DNA from: Streptomyces sp. WMMB 322
Lineage (GTDB): Bacteria > Actinomycetota > Actinomycetes > Streptomycetales > Streptomycetaceae
DNA length: 64,000 bases
Direction of reading: 5' to 3'
NCBI RefSeq assembly: GCF_900090145.1
Contig: NZ_FMHI01000020.1
Span: 1-64,000, forward strand
Positions 15,972 to 24,485 of this stretch are shown piece after piece (the stretch's first letter is position 1; each line of letters begins with the position of its first letter). A program made the translations under genes and the position numbers. The notes beneath the pieces were generated by a model, which worked only from the letters and a program-made list of their open reading frames with translations, was not told the origin of the DNA and ran no database searches.

Positions 15972-17600
15972 TCAGGAGACGGCGCCGGACGCGTCCGCCC
16001 GCAGGACGGTCTTGTCGATCTTGCCGACGGGGGTGCGGGGCAGATCCTTCACCGGCCGCACCTCGTCGGGGAGTTTGAAGACCGCCAGTCCCCGCGCGGT
16101 CAGATGCCGCTTGAGGTCGGTGAGGCTGACCGTGTCGTCACCGGCCGGCACGATGTAGGCCACGGCGGCCTCGCCGAGTGCCGCGTCGGGACGGCCCACG
16201 ACGGCCGCCTCGCTGATGGCCTCGTGGCCGCGCAGATGGAACTCGACCTCCTCGGCGGACACCTTCTCGCCGCCGCGGTTGATGATGTCCTTCACGCGCC
16301 CGGCGACGACCAGGTTGCCGCCGGGCGTCAGCCTGGCGAGGTCCCCGGTGCGGAAGAACCCGTCGCCGGTGAAGGCGGCGCGGTTCGCCTCGGGGGCGTT
16401 CCAGTAGCCGCGGATCGTGTACGGGCCCCGTGTGAGCAGTTCGCCGACATCACCGGGCGGTACATCGTGCAACTCCTCGTCCACGATGCGGATCTCGTCG
16501 TACTCGGACAGCGGCCTGCCCTCCGTGCCGTGTATGACGTCCTCGGGGTCGTCGAGACGGGTGTAGGTCAGCAGGCCCTCGCCGATGCCGAACCAGTTGC
16601 TGATGCGGCAGCCCAGCGCCCGCTGGGTGCGTCCCGCGGTCTCCGCGTCGAACTTCGAACTGCCCACTTGGAGAAGGACGTTGCTCATGTCGACCCGCCG
16701 CGTGGCGCTCGCCGCCGACCAGAGATTGGCCACCGCGGGCACCACGGTGGTGTGGGTGACCCCTTCCCGTTCGATCAGCGGGAAGACCTCGTCGGGTGAC
16801 GGGCTCGCGGCGAACACCGCCTTGCCGCCCACGAGGAGGGCTCCCCACACGCCGGGGCATCCCAGTGCCGCGTTGTGGGCGGCCGGATTGGCGGACAGGT
16901 AGACGGAGTCGCGACCGAAGCGCAACGCCTCCGCGCAGCCGCGGATGTTGAACGCGTAGTCGTCGTGTGTGCGCGGTATCAGCTTGGGCCTGCCGGTGCT
17001 CCCGCCCGAGAGCAGCAGCAGGGCGACGCCGGAGGGGTCGACGTCGGGCAGCCCGGTGCTCCCGCCGGAGGCCGCCGAGCCCGCCCCGGCCTCCCGGACG
17101 GCCTCGAGAGCGGTGAACTCCTGGGCGTCTCCGTGGATCACACAGATGAGGCCGGGCGACGCCGCACGCAGATGACGGGCGAGGGCCCGGTAGTCGAAGC
17201 CGTGGAAGCGGTCGACCGTCAAATAGCCGACGGCCTCCGAGGCCTCCACGAGATGCTCGACCTCGGTGCGGCGATGGCCGGGCAGGGCCAGCACCGGAAT
17301 GATCCCGGCCCGCAGCATCGCAACCGTCACGGTGAGGAACTCGACGATGTTCGGCAACTGCACCACCACGCGGTCGCCGGGACGAAGGCCCAGGCCGAGC
17401 AGGCCGTGAGCTGTCTCGTCCGCTTCGGCACGAACCTGGGCGTGGGTGATCCTCCTGCGGCGGTCCACCCCGGCGATCGCGTCGGGGTCCGTATCGGCCA
17501 CGGCGGTCAGCGCGGTCCCCAGGGGGACGCCCTGCCAGAGGCCCGCCTTCCGATAGCGCTCGGCATCCTGTTCCGGCCACGGTGTGAACTTCTCGGTCAT
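15972..17600 (-). CDS. Aryl acid-AMP ligase (stand-alone adenylation enzyme)
   Basis: The 542-residue protein belongs to the DhbE/EntE/YbtE family: MTEKFTPWPEQDAERY N-terminus, LLLSGGSTGRPKLIPRTH phosphate loop, WFGIGEGLLTYTRLDDP, GRVKDIINRGGEKVSAEEVE, and PRTPVGKIDK with the late Lys. In the substrate pocket, AHNAALGCPG keeps the conserved Asn (DhbE Asn235). It has Cys where dihydroxybenzoate enzymes have Ser240, as in salicylate activators. An aryl acid with one ortho-hydroxyl therefore fits; 3-hydroxyquinaldic acid meets this and its pathway is next door. It should load the N-terminal carrier of the NRPS at 1-3030. The ATG at 17600 has only a weak ribosome site. It is cotranscribed with the PPTase. 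Confidence 0.9.
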   Translation of the reverse strand: MTEKFTPWPEQDAERYRKAGLWQGVPLGTALTAVADTDPDAIAGVDRRRRITHAQVRAEADETAHGLLGLGLRPGDRVVVQLPNIVEFLTVTVAMLRAGIIPVLALPGHRRTEVEHLVEASEAVGYLTVDRFHGFDYRALARHLRAASPGLICVIHGDAQEFTALEAVREAGAGSAASGGSTGLPDVDPSGVALLLLSGGSTGRPKLIPRTHDDYAFNIRGCAEALRFGRDSVYLSANPAAHNAALGCPGVWGALLVGGKAVFAASPSPDEVFPLIEREGVTHTTVVPAVANLWSAASATRRVDMSNVLLQVGSSKFDAETAGRTQRALGCRISNWFGIGEGLLTYTRLDDPEDVIHGTEGRPLSEYDEIRIVDEELHDVPPGDVGELLTRGPYTIRGYWNAPEANRAAFTGDGFFRTGDLARLTPGGNLVVAGRVKDIINRGGEKVSAEEVEFHLRGHEAISEAAVVGRPDAALGEAAVAYIVPAGDDTVSLTDLKRHLTARGLAVFKLPDEVRPVKDLPRTPVGKIDKTVLRADASGAVS

Positions 17601-17776
17601 CCGGCCAGTCTCGAGGAGTACGAGGAGGCGGGCGGGCCCAGCAACAGAGCTGTGAAAGAGACGGCCGGTGCCGTGTGCCGGTCTCGTACTGTCCCAGATG
17701 ACCGGCTGCGGGAGACCCTGCCGGCAGTCACCGGAGGCGGTGGCTCTTCCGTGCGTCGTCGACCAGGAGGCAGCGA

Positions 17777-19435
17777 ATGACCGGGACCGGCACCCATCCG
17801 CTGGCGTGGCTGGAGCAGCCGCGCGTGGATGCCGCCGTGGAGGTCTTCGACGCCGAGTCGGCCGCCCGCACCCCGTACCCCGACCTCGCCGCGCGCGCGG
17901 CGGGCATCGCCGGCGGCCTCGTCGCCCGCGGCGTACCTGCCGGTTCCGTGGTGCCCCTGCTCTGCCGTACGGGCACGGACCTGATCGCCGGCTTCTACGG
18001 AATCCAGGCCGCCGGCTGCGCCGTCTCCGTGCTCGCCCCGCCCACCCGGATGTCCGGCGACGCGCACCGCGAGCGCACACGGCAGGTGCTGGACGCGCTC
18101 GACGCCGAGGTGGCCGTCGTCGACGAGGACCACGAGCCGTATGCGCGGCAGTTGGTGACCGAGGCCGGCTTCGCCTCACGCAGGACCGTGCGGCTGCTGC
18201 CGATCGGCGATCTGGCGTCCTGCGACCCCGCGCGCCGTGTCCCCCCGGAGCTGGCGCTCGTCCAGTTCACCTCGGGCAGTTCGGGCCGGCCGCGCGGTGT
18301 GCGGATCTCGCACGCGGCGCTGGCGGCCAACGTCGCGGCGATCCGCGACTGGGAGTGCGCCACCGAGCGCGACGCATGGTGCTCCTGGCTGCCGATGCAC
18401 CACGACATGGGCCTGATCGGCTGCATGGTCGTCCCGGTGTCGGGCGGCAACAACGACCTCGCCGTGTGCGCCCCCGAGACCTTCCTCCGCCATCCGCTGT
18501 CCTATCTGCGCCGCTTCGACCGCGGCGGCGCCACTGTCACCGCGACCCCCGCCTTCGGGCTCAAGCGCATCGTCGACAGGGTCCGCCCCGAGCAGCTCGA
18601 CGGACTGGACTTCGCGGGATGGCGCGCCGTGATCGTGGGCGCCGAGCGGATCGATCCGGCGGTCGTGCGGTCGTTCACCGAGCTGCTGGCCGGCCACGGT
18701 CTCGCGCCGGAGGCGCTGACTCCGGCCTACGGGCTCGCCGAGAGCACGCTCGCGGTGACGGGGGTGCCGGTGCACCGGCGTGCCGCCGCCGTACGGATCC
18801 GCCGGCACGAACTGGCCGTCGGCGCCCCGGTGCGCACCGACGTCGACGGCGTGGATCCCGGCGGGATCGCCGACGTGATCAGTTGCGGGCGCCCGCTCGC
18901 GGGTCTGGACGTCCGGCTGGTCGGCCAGGAGAACGAGCCGGTGCCCGAGGGGCACCTCGGAGAGCTGGTGGTGACCGGCACCTCGCTGGCCGACGGTTAC
19001 CTGGACGGCGCACCCGCGGGCGGCACCGGCTTCTGCGAGGACGGCCTGCACACCCGCGATGTGGCGTTCGAACGGGACGGAGAGCTGTATGTGCTCGGCC
19101 GGCTCGGCGACGGCGTCAAGGTCAACGCCCGGTTCCTCTTCGCCGAGGACGTCGAGATGCTGCTCGGGCGTGCCGGCCTGGACCTCAACCGCACCTGCGT
19201 GGTGCTCGGGGAGATCGTCTCGCGGGCCCATGCGTACGCCGTCCTCGAAGACCTCGACGCCGAGTGCGCACAGATCGCCGAGCGGGTGCTGAGTACGGCC
19301 TGCCCCGGCATCGAGCGGCACGTCGCCCGCGTCCCCCGCGGGGCCATTCCCCGCACCACGAGTGGCAAGACCCGGCGCCGGGAGCTGTGGCTCACGCTCA
19401 ACCGCCACGCCGCACAGGCGACGCAACCATCCTGA
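17777..19435 (+). CDS. Fatty-acyl-AMP ligase (FAAL)-like enzyme
   Basis: The 552-residue protein is an adenylate-forming enzyme of the FAAL type. It has LVQFTSGSSGRPRGV, the FAAL-characteristic SWLPMHHDMGLIG, TPAYGLAEST, and a C-terminal domain ending with PRTTSGKTRRRELW. FAALs activate a carboxylic acid and pass it to a carrier protein rather than to CoA. An ACP gene follows directly, which fits. AGGAGG at 17765-17770 supports the ATG at 17777. It is divergent from the aryl-AMP ligase. It may supply a second acyl building block, or activate an unusual small acid; nothing in the sequence fixes chain length. Confidence 0.85.
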   Translation: MTGTGTHPLAWLEQPRVDAAVEVFDAESAARTPYPDLAARAAGIAGGLVARGVPAGSVVPLLCRTGTDLIAGFYGIQAAGCAVSVLAPPTRMSGDAHRERTRQVLDALDAEVAVVDEDHEPYARQLVTEAGFASRRTVRLLPIGDLASCDPARRVPPELALVQFTSGSSGRPRGVRISHAALAANVAAIRDWECATERDAWCSWLPMHHDMGLIGCMVVPVSGGNNDLAVCAPETFLRHPLSYLRRFDRGGATVTATPAFGLKRIVDRVRPEQLDGLDFAGWRAVIVGAERIDPAVVRSFTELLAGHGLAPEALTPAYGLAESTLAVTGVPVHRRAAAVRIRRHELAVGAPVRTDVDGVDPGGIADVISCGRPLAGLDVRLVGQENEPVPEGHLGELVVTGTSLADGYLDGAPAGGTGFCEDGLHTRDVAFERDGELYVLGRLGDGVKVNARFLFAEDVEMLLGRAGLDLNRTCVVLGEIVSRAHAYAVLEDLDAECAQIAERVLSTACPGIERHVARVPRGAIPRTTSGKTRRRELWLTLNRHAAQATQPS

Positions 19436-19459
19436 TGAGGCCGAGAACGGAGAAGGCTT

Positions 19460-19738
19460 ATGCGTTACACGGCGGCGGAGGTCAGGGAGACCGTGCTGGG
19501 GATCATCCAGCAACTCGCCCCCGAGCCGGAGCGGTTCGATCCGGCGAAGGACCTGCACATGGTCGACGATCTCGGCTTCCACTCACTGGCCCTGCTCGAG
19601 TTGGCCTTCGCCATCGAGGACGACTTCGACCTGCCGCCGATCGACGAGGAGACGGGACGCGGCATCCAGACCACCGAGCAGGTGCTGGAGTACGTCCTGG
19701 GCCAGCTCACCGAGCAGGACCAGCTCGTCTCCTCCTGA
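19460..19738 (+). CDS. Acyl carrier protein
   Basis: A 92-residue free-standing carrier protein. The pantetheine site is DDLGFHSLALLEL, followed by an acidic helix and VLEYVLGQL. It starts 24 bp after the FAAL stop and is probably its acyl acceptor. The motif GFHSLA differs from the usual GxDS by carrying His before the Ser, a variant seen in some specialised-metabolite carriers. Confidence 0.88.
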   Translation: MRYTAAEVRETVLGIIQQLAPEPERFDPAKDLHMVDDLGFHSLALLELAFAIEDDFDLPPIDEETGRGIQTTEQVLEYVLGQLTEQDQLVSS

Positions 19739-19796
19739 ACGGCGCCGCGCGGCGTCGCCGACCGAAGTCCTGGAGCGGGATACCACGGAGGACCTC

Positions 19797-20678
19797 ATGA
19801 AGATCACACTGCCCACCGACGTCACCTTGAGCTACGACATCTACGGCCCGGACGACGGGCCGGTGGTCGTGCTCGTCCCCGGGCAGCACCAGGCGTCTCT
19901 CTTCGAGGACGTGCAGGTGCCGCATCTGACGAAGGCGGGCTACCGGGTGGTGACCTTCGACCTCCGCGGCGTCGCCCCCTCGGAGGAGACGCCGCCGCCC
20001 TACACCGTCGAAATGCTCGGCGCGGACCTGGCAGCCTTCAACGAGGCGCTCGGACTCGGCAGGTGCACGTACGTCGGGTACTCGGTCGGCGCGATGATTC
20101 TGCTCGAATTCGCCATGAAGCGGCCCGACCTGGTGGAGCGTGCGGCGCTCATCGGCGTGCCGTGGAAGGCCAGCAAGCTCCAGGAGGCCATCCAGGCCGA
20201 GGCCGTGACCCGGCTCAACTCCGACCAGAAGATCCCTGCCCTCCTGGAAGGCGTCTACCGCGCGATGTATCTCTTCGGCCCGCGGGCGCTCAACCGCGAC
20301 GCCTTCATCGCGCCCTTCCTGGAGGGCCTCCAGGGATGGGCCGAGTCCGGCGGGCACGGCGCGATCGGCCACGCGGAGGCCGCCCGGCGGTTCCGGCCGT
20401 CCGAGGACGAGGTCGCCAAGGTGACGGTGCCGCTTCTGATCGTCGGCATGGAGCACGACATCGTCGCGCCGCGGCACTTCGCGCGCGAGCTGGCCCGGCT
20501 GATCCCGACGGCCGAGTACACCGAGATCCGCAACAGCGGGCACGCGTCACTGCTGGAGAAGCCGACCGAGGTCAACAACCTGGTGGGCGAGTACCTGCGC
20601 AGCGGCAAGGTGGGCACGCCCCGCGGCACCGCCCACGTCCGGAAGGAGGAGGACGCCGAAGCGGGCACCACGGCCTGA
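19797..20678 (+). CDS. Alpha/beta hydrolase
   Basis: The 293-residue protein is an alpha/beta hydrolase. The nucleophile elbow is GYSVGA, the acid is probably Asp in MEHDIVAP, and the base is His in NSGHASLLE. An oxyanion segment VLVPGQHQA lies near the N-terminus. GGAG precedes the ATG at 19797. It is the last gene of the FAAL-ACP run and ends at a strong terminator. Possible roles are hydrolytic release from the ACP, ester or lactone chemistry, or the missing formylkynurenine formamidase step. The family does not decide between them. Confidence 0.82.
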   Translation: MKITLPTDVTLSYDIYGPDDGPVVVLVPGQHQASLFEDVQVPHLTKAGYRVVTFDLRGVAPSEETPPPYTVEMLGADLAAFNEALGLGRCTYVGYSVGAMILLEFAMKRPDLVERAALIGVPWKASKLQEAIQAEAVTRLNSDQKIPALLEGVYRAMYLFGPRALNRDAFIAPFLEGLQGWAESGGHGAIGHAEAARRFRPSEDEVAKVTVPLLIVGMEHDIVAPRHFARELARLIPTAEYTEIRNSGHASLLEKPTEVNNLVGEYLRSGKVGTPRGTAHVRKEEDAEAGTTA

Positions 20679-20708
20679 ACGGGCTCCCGGCCCATCCCTC
20701 ACAACGGA

Positions 20709-20744
20709 GCGGCTCCGAGCCGGCCCCCGCCGGCTCGGAGCCGC
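20709..20744. terminator. Strong bidirectional terminator
   Basis: Arms 20709-20724 and 20729-20744 are perfectly complementary over 16 bp around a CCCC loop. They separate the plus-strand hydrolase from the minus-strand methyltransferase and are a natural candidate for the right boundary of the core cluster. Confidence 0.85.
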
Positions 20745-20748
20745 TTCC

Positions 20749-21945
20749 TCATGCCGCCCGCAGCCGGTAGAGCCGGTAGAAGAGGTGACCGACGTCGATC
20801 ACCTCGGCCTCCAGACCCGCCTCACGTGCATAGGCACGCACGGTGTCCGGGCGCATGACGGTGCCGGTCGCCGCGGATGGGGTGTCGCTCATGCCGACCG
20901 GGAGGCAGTGCAGAACGCTGACGGCGTAGTGGAAGCGCTCGGTGTCGTCGGGTTCGGCGGTGAACCGCTCGGCGACCGAGGGCTCCATCAGCAGGACGGC
21001 GCCGCCCGGGGCCAACATCTCCCGGCAGGCGCGCAGCACTTCGACGGGGCGCGACATGTCGTGCAGTGCGTCGAAGACGCATACGAGCAGGCTGCCCTCC
21101 CCGGCGCCGGCGGCCCCGGGGCCGTCGGCGCCGCGCCCGGAGCCGGCGGCATCGCCGCTGCCGAAGCTGACCCGGTCGCCGAGGTCGGTCTCGGCCAGGC
21201 GCCGGCGGGCGGCGTCGACCGAGGCGGGGTCGAGGTCGACGCCGTGCACCCGGGCGAGTGGGAAGGCGCGGGCCAGCTCCAGGGTGGACAGGCCCGAACC
21301 GCAGGCGACGTCCGTGATCGCGGCGCCCGGCACATGCAGCCGCGCTTCGATGTCGGGCAGGTGCCGGGAGATCCAGCCGGCCAACTGGTGCTGGAACACG
21401 CCGCGGTTGAGATTCGCCTGGCCGTCGCGCATGGCCCGGCCGTAGGCGGACGGAGCCAGGCCCTCCCGGTTCCGGTAGGCCGCGACGAGCTGCGGGAGTA
21501 CGGAGGCCATGCCGCCGATCGGCATCACGACCAGCGGTGCGATCCAGTTCGGGCTGTCGGGGTCGAGGAGCGCCTCGGCGTGCTCGGGGGGAAGCGTGAA
21601 GCGGCGCTGTTCCGGGGCCTGTTCGGGGTCCTCGACCTGGAGGATGCCCGCACTCGCCTGCTGCTCCAGCCACTCGCGGGCCATGCGTTCGTCGAGGCCC
21701 GCGCGGCGGGCGAGTTCGGCCGCCGTGGCCGGGCCGGAGTCGGCCAGTGCGTGATAGGCGCCGATCTCCAGCCCGAGGTAGCAGGTCATCAGCTCGGCGG
21801 CGGCCAGCCCGGCGCCGAAGAACCTGACGGAGAAGCTCTGCGGACTCCTGCGGGTGGCGGGCGGCCCGCCGCCCGCCACCCGGGGGCGCGGGAGCGGTCC
21901 GCGTCCCGTGGGCACGGCCTGACGTCGGGGCGGGGGAGCCGCCAC
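20749..21945 (-). CDS. SAM-dependent methyltransferase with N-terminal winged helix
   Basis: The product is up to 398 residues. After a Pro/Arg-rich N-terminal stretch comes a winged-helix dimerisation region (LGLEIGAYHALAD ... LARRAGLDERMAREWLEQ). A class I methyltransferase domain follows, with motif I ITDVACGSGLS, an acidic GVDLDPAS loop, and VCVFDALHDMSRP. This layout resembles O-methyltransferases and the Rv2258c family. The GTG at 21945 is the longest start; because residues 1-30 look disordered, a later start is possible. It lies 46 bp after a VOC-fold gene on the same strand and is probably cotranscribed with it. Whether it methylates the NRPS product is unknown. Confidence 0.82.
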   Translation of the reverse strand: MAAPPPRRQAVPTGRGPLPRPRVAGGGPPATRRSPQSFSVRFFGAGLAAAELMTCYLGLEIGAYHALADSGPATAAELARRAGLDERMAREWLEQQASAGILQVEDPEQAPEQRRFTLPPEHAEALLDPDSPNWIAPLVVMPIGGMASVLPQLVAAYRNREGLAPSAYGRAMRDGQANLNRGVFQHQLAGWISRHLPDIEARLHVPGAAITDVACGSGLSTLELARAFPLARVHGVDLDPASVDAARRRLAETDLGDRVSFGSGDAAGSGRGADGPGAAGAGEGSLLVCVFDALHDMSRPVEVLRACREMLAPGGAVLLMEPSVAERFTAEPDDTERFHYAVSVLHCLPVGMSDTPSAATGTVMRPDTVRAYAREAGLEAEVIDVGHLFYRLYRLRAA

Positions 21946-21991
21946 GGCTACCTCCTCGGTTCCTCCCGCAAGGCGGGCGGGCTCGGTGGGC

Positions 21992-22345
21992 TCAGAGATG
22001 TGTGAGCACGTTGATCACATTGCCGTCGCGGTCCCTGAAGAAGAACCGGCGTACGCCCCACTCCTCGTCCTGGAGCTCGTGCACGATCTCCATGCCGGCG
22101 TCCTGTGCCGCCCTGTGCGCGGCCTCGACGTCGTCGACTTCGATGGAGGCGTTCATGTTGACGGGGCCGGTGCGGTCCCGGGTGATCAGGCCGAACTGGA
22201 CTGACGGGTTCTCCGGCGAGGCCACGATGGCGATCCAGCCGTGGTTCATGACCACTTCCATGCCGAACACCCGCACATAGGTGTCGACGGCGGTCTCCAG
22301 GTCACTGACCGTGAGTGCGGCCATCACACGACGTACATCCATCAC
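21992..22345 (-). CDS. VOC-fold (glyoxalase/bleomycin-resistance) protein 1
   Basis: A 117-residue protein of the vicinal-oxygen-chelate family, with paired beta-alpha-beta-beta-beta units: VMAALTVSDLETAVDTYV for the first, SIEVDDVEAAHRAAQDAG with FRDRDGNVINVL for the second. GTG at 22345 and ATG at 22342 are both possible starts. It is upstream of the methyltransferase on the same transcript. Members are metal-dependent enzymes or drug-binding resistance proteins; the sequence does not tell which. Confidence 0.8.
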   Translation of the reverse strand: MMDVRRVMAALTVSDLETAVDTYVRVFGMEVVMNHGWIAIVASPENPSVQFGLITRDRTGPVNMNASIEVDDVEAAHRAAQDAGMEIVHELQDEEWGVRRFFFRDRDGNVINVLTHL

Positions 22346-22509
22346 GGCATGCTAGCCGCGTCTCCGCGCGGGCCCCCGTGGGCCTGTCGGCACTCTTTCA
22401 CCGGCGCGCCGCACCCGCCCGTGACGGACTACGTTCACGGCAACGGACGCGGGAACGCGCCTGGTCCCTGCGTTCCACTGTTGCTCACACCCACTTGAGG
22501 AGAACCGAC

Positions 22510-23889
22510 GTGGTACTCGTGAACACGGCCGGAACCACCGTCAAAGATGCCACGCTTGAGCAACTGCGCGGCGCCATCCGCGGCGAGGTGATCGAGCCCA
22601 ACGACCCGACGTACGACGAGCGCAAGCTGATCTGGAACGGGTACTTCCAGAAGAGCCCGGGTGCCGTCGTCCGCGTGGACGGCGCTTCGGACGTCATCAA
22701 GGTCGTGAAGTTCGCCCGCGAGAACGAGATCGAACTGGCCATCAAGGGCGGCGGCCACTGCTTCGCAGGCTCGGGCACCACCGAGGGCGGCCTGCTGCTG
22801 GACACCTCCAACCTGCGCGGCATACACGTTGATCCGCACCGCCGGCGCATGGTGGTCCAACCCGGGCTGCTGCAGGGGGACGTCGACGCGGAGACACAGA
22901 GCTTCGGTCTCGCCGTCACCGGCTCGCAGGAGTCCTACATCGGCATCGGAGGCGTGGCGCTCGGTGGTGGCCTGGGCTGGCTGGCCCGCTATCGCGGCCT
23001 GCTCGTCGACAACCTGATCTCGGCCGACGTCGTCCTCGCCGACGGCTCGCTGGTGCGGGCCAGCCCCGAGGACGACGCGGATCTGTTCTGGGCGATCCGG
23101 GGCGGCGGCGGCAACTACGGCATTGTCACCAGGTTCGAGTTCAAGCTCTACCCCCAGGGCGAGTGCGCGGCCGGAATCCTGGGCTTCCCGATCGACCAGA
23201 CGGTCCAAGTGACCAGCCGCATCGACGAGTTCAACAAGACCGCACCGAACGCGCTCACCACGTCGTTCGCCTTCCTGGTCGCTCCCAACGGTGAACACGC
23301 CGTCGGCATGGGCTTCATGCACGCCGCCCCCGACGACAGCACCGAGGGCCTGATCGAGGAGATGCGGGGCCTCGGTTCGCGTCTGGTGCTCGACCACTGC
23401 GGCGTGATGCCCTATGTGGCCGTCCAGCGGCTGCTCGACGAGAACACGGTCGCCGGACACCGCTACTACCCGCGCTCGTTCCTCCTGCCGGAGCTGCACC
23501 CCGAGGCGATGCAGATCCTGGCTGACGGGTTCGTCAACACACCTTCGCAGCGCAGCCTGGTCGGCGGCGCCCAGATGGGCGGAGCGATGCTGGACGTCTC
23601 GCCGGAGGCGACCCCGTTCCCCCACCGCGACGGCTATCTGACGAGCATCCTGCCCTCCTGGACGGACCCGGCGAAGGACGAAGAGTCCGTGGAGTGGACG
23701 GAGCGCGTCTACACCGAGCTGCTGCCTTACACGGTGGAGGGCGTCTACGCCAACCATCTCGGAACGGACGCCGACGAGCGGGTCCGCGAGGCGTACGGGA
23801 AGAACTACAAGCGCCTGGCTGAGCTGAAGCAGGTCTACGACCCGGACAACTTCTTCCACCGCAACGTCAACATCAAGCCCGGGAGCTGA
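22510..23889 (+). CDS. FAD-linked oxidase, berberine-bridge-enzyme type
   Basis: The 459-residue flavoprotein has the PCMH/VAO FAD domain. KGGGHCFAGSGTT contains the His that carries 8-alpha-linked FAD in this family; GIGGVALGGGLGWLARYRGL and FWAIRGGGGNYGIVT follow. The BBE C-terminal signature DPDNFFHRNVNIKPG closes it. The Cys that gives the second flavin bond in bicovalent members is replaced by Val in GGVALGGG, so single attachment is expected. The GTG at 22510 follows GAGGAG. Such enzymes oxidise alcohols or C-N/C-C bonds in natural products, or oxidise sugars. It stands alone between a divergent VOC gene and a terminator. Confidence 0.88.
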   Translation: MVLVNTAGTTVKDATLEQLRGAIRGEVIEPNDPTYDERKLIWNGYFQKSPGAVVRVDGASDVIKVVKFARENEIELAIKGGGHCFAGSGTTEGGLLLDTSNLRGIHVDPHRRRMVVQPGLLQGDVDAETQSFGLAVTGSQESYIGIGGVALGGGLGWLARYRGLLVDNLISADVVLADGSLVRASPEDDADLFWAIRGGGGNYGIVTRFEFKLYPQGECAAGILGFPIDQTVQVTSRIDEFNKTAPNALTTSFAFLVAPNGEHAVGMGFMHAAPDDSTEGLIEEMRGLGSRLVLDHCGVMPYVAVQRLLDENTVAGHRYYPRSFLLPELHPEAMQILADGFVNTPSQRSLVGGAQMGGAMLDVSPEATPFPHRDGYLTSILPSWTDPAKDEESVEWTERVYTELLPYTVEGVYANHLGTDADERVREAYGKNYKRLAELKQVYDPDNFFHRNVNIKPGS

Positions 23890-23897
23890 GCCCGCTG

Positions 23898-23943
23898 CGC
23901 CTGCGGCCCCGCGCCCGGAGAACCGGGTGCGGGGCCGCAGGCG
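23898..23943. terminator. Strong bidirectional terminator
   Basis: A 21-bp stem (23898-23918 with 23923-23943, one G-T pair) encloses AGAA. It lies between the convergent oxidase and VOC genes. Confidence 0.85.
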
Positions 23944-23963
23944 ATGCCGCAGGCGCGAGATGC

Positions 23964-24344
23964 TCAGCTCATCGGAGTCTGGACCAGCCACTCGTGGCCG
24001 AAGGGGTCCCTGACCCGGCCGGCTCGGGCGCCGTACTCGCGGTCGGCCACCTCGAAGACGTAGTCGCCGCCCGCTTTCACCATGGCGCCGGCGACGCTGT
24101 CAGGGTCCTCGACGGTGAGCTGGAGGAGGACGCCCGGCCTGCCCAGGCTGAGCGGGTCCTGGTCGACCGAGTCGGCGTCCTTGACTTGCACGGCCGAAGG
24201 CCCGACCCGCACCACGGAATGCACGATCCGGCCCTCGGCCTCGTGCCGGTCCTCGACCTGCGCGCTCAGGGTCCGCGTGTAGTAGTCGAGTGCTTTGCGT
24301 GCGTCGTTGACAACGAGCTTGGGAGTTACCGCGTGGACCGTCAT
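23964..24344 (-). CDS. VOC-fold protein 2 (PhnB-like)
   Basis: A 126-residue VOC protein with MTVHAVTPKLVVNDARKALDYYT at the N-terminus and RVRDPFGHEWLV at the C-terminus, the PhnB/YdfO-like variant. The DPFGH loop holds the usual second metal-ligand region. It is divergent from the third VOC gene, about 140 bp away, with which it shares organisation and probably ancestry. Function is unassigned. Confidence 0.82.
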   Translation of the reverse strand: MTVHAVTPKLVVNDARKALDYYTRTLSAQVEDRHEAEGRIVHSVVRVGPSAVQVKDADSVDQDPLSLGRPGVLLQLTVEDPDSVAGAMVKAGGDYVFEVADREYGARAGRVRDPFGHEWLVQTPMS

Positions 24345-24485
24345 GCCGGAATTCTAGTGCGGCGCCGTCCGGTTGACGGGGAGTCGGAAAGGAGTGCGGC
24401 ACAAGGTGTCATGCCTGACACGGCGTGACAGATCCCCGGCAGATGTCGCGCCTTTCACGCTTCCGCCCCGCGGCGCGTGACTAGC

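Noticed and set aside
15972..17600. Salicylate or 2,3-dihydroxybenzoate as the aryl starter
   Set aside because: No isochorismate or salicylate synthase genes are in the window and a full 3-hydroxyquinaldate gene set is; kept only as an alternative because the left part of the cluster is unseen.
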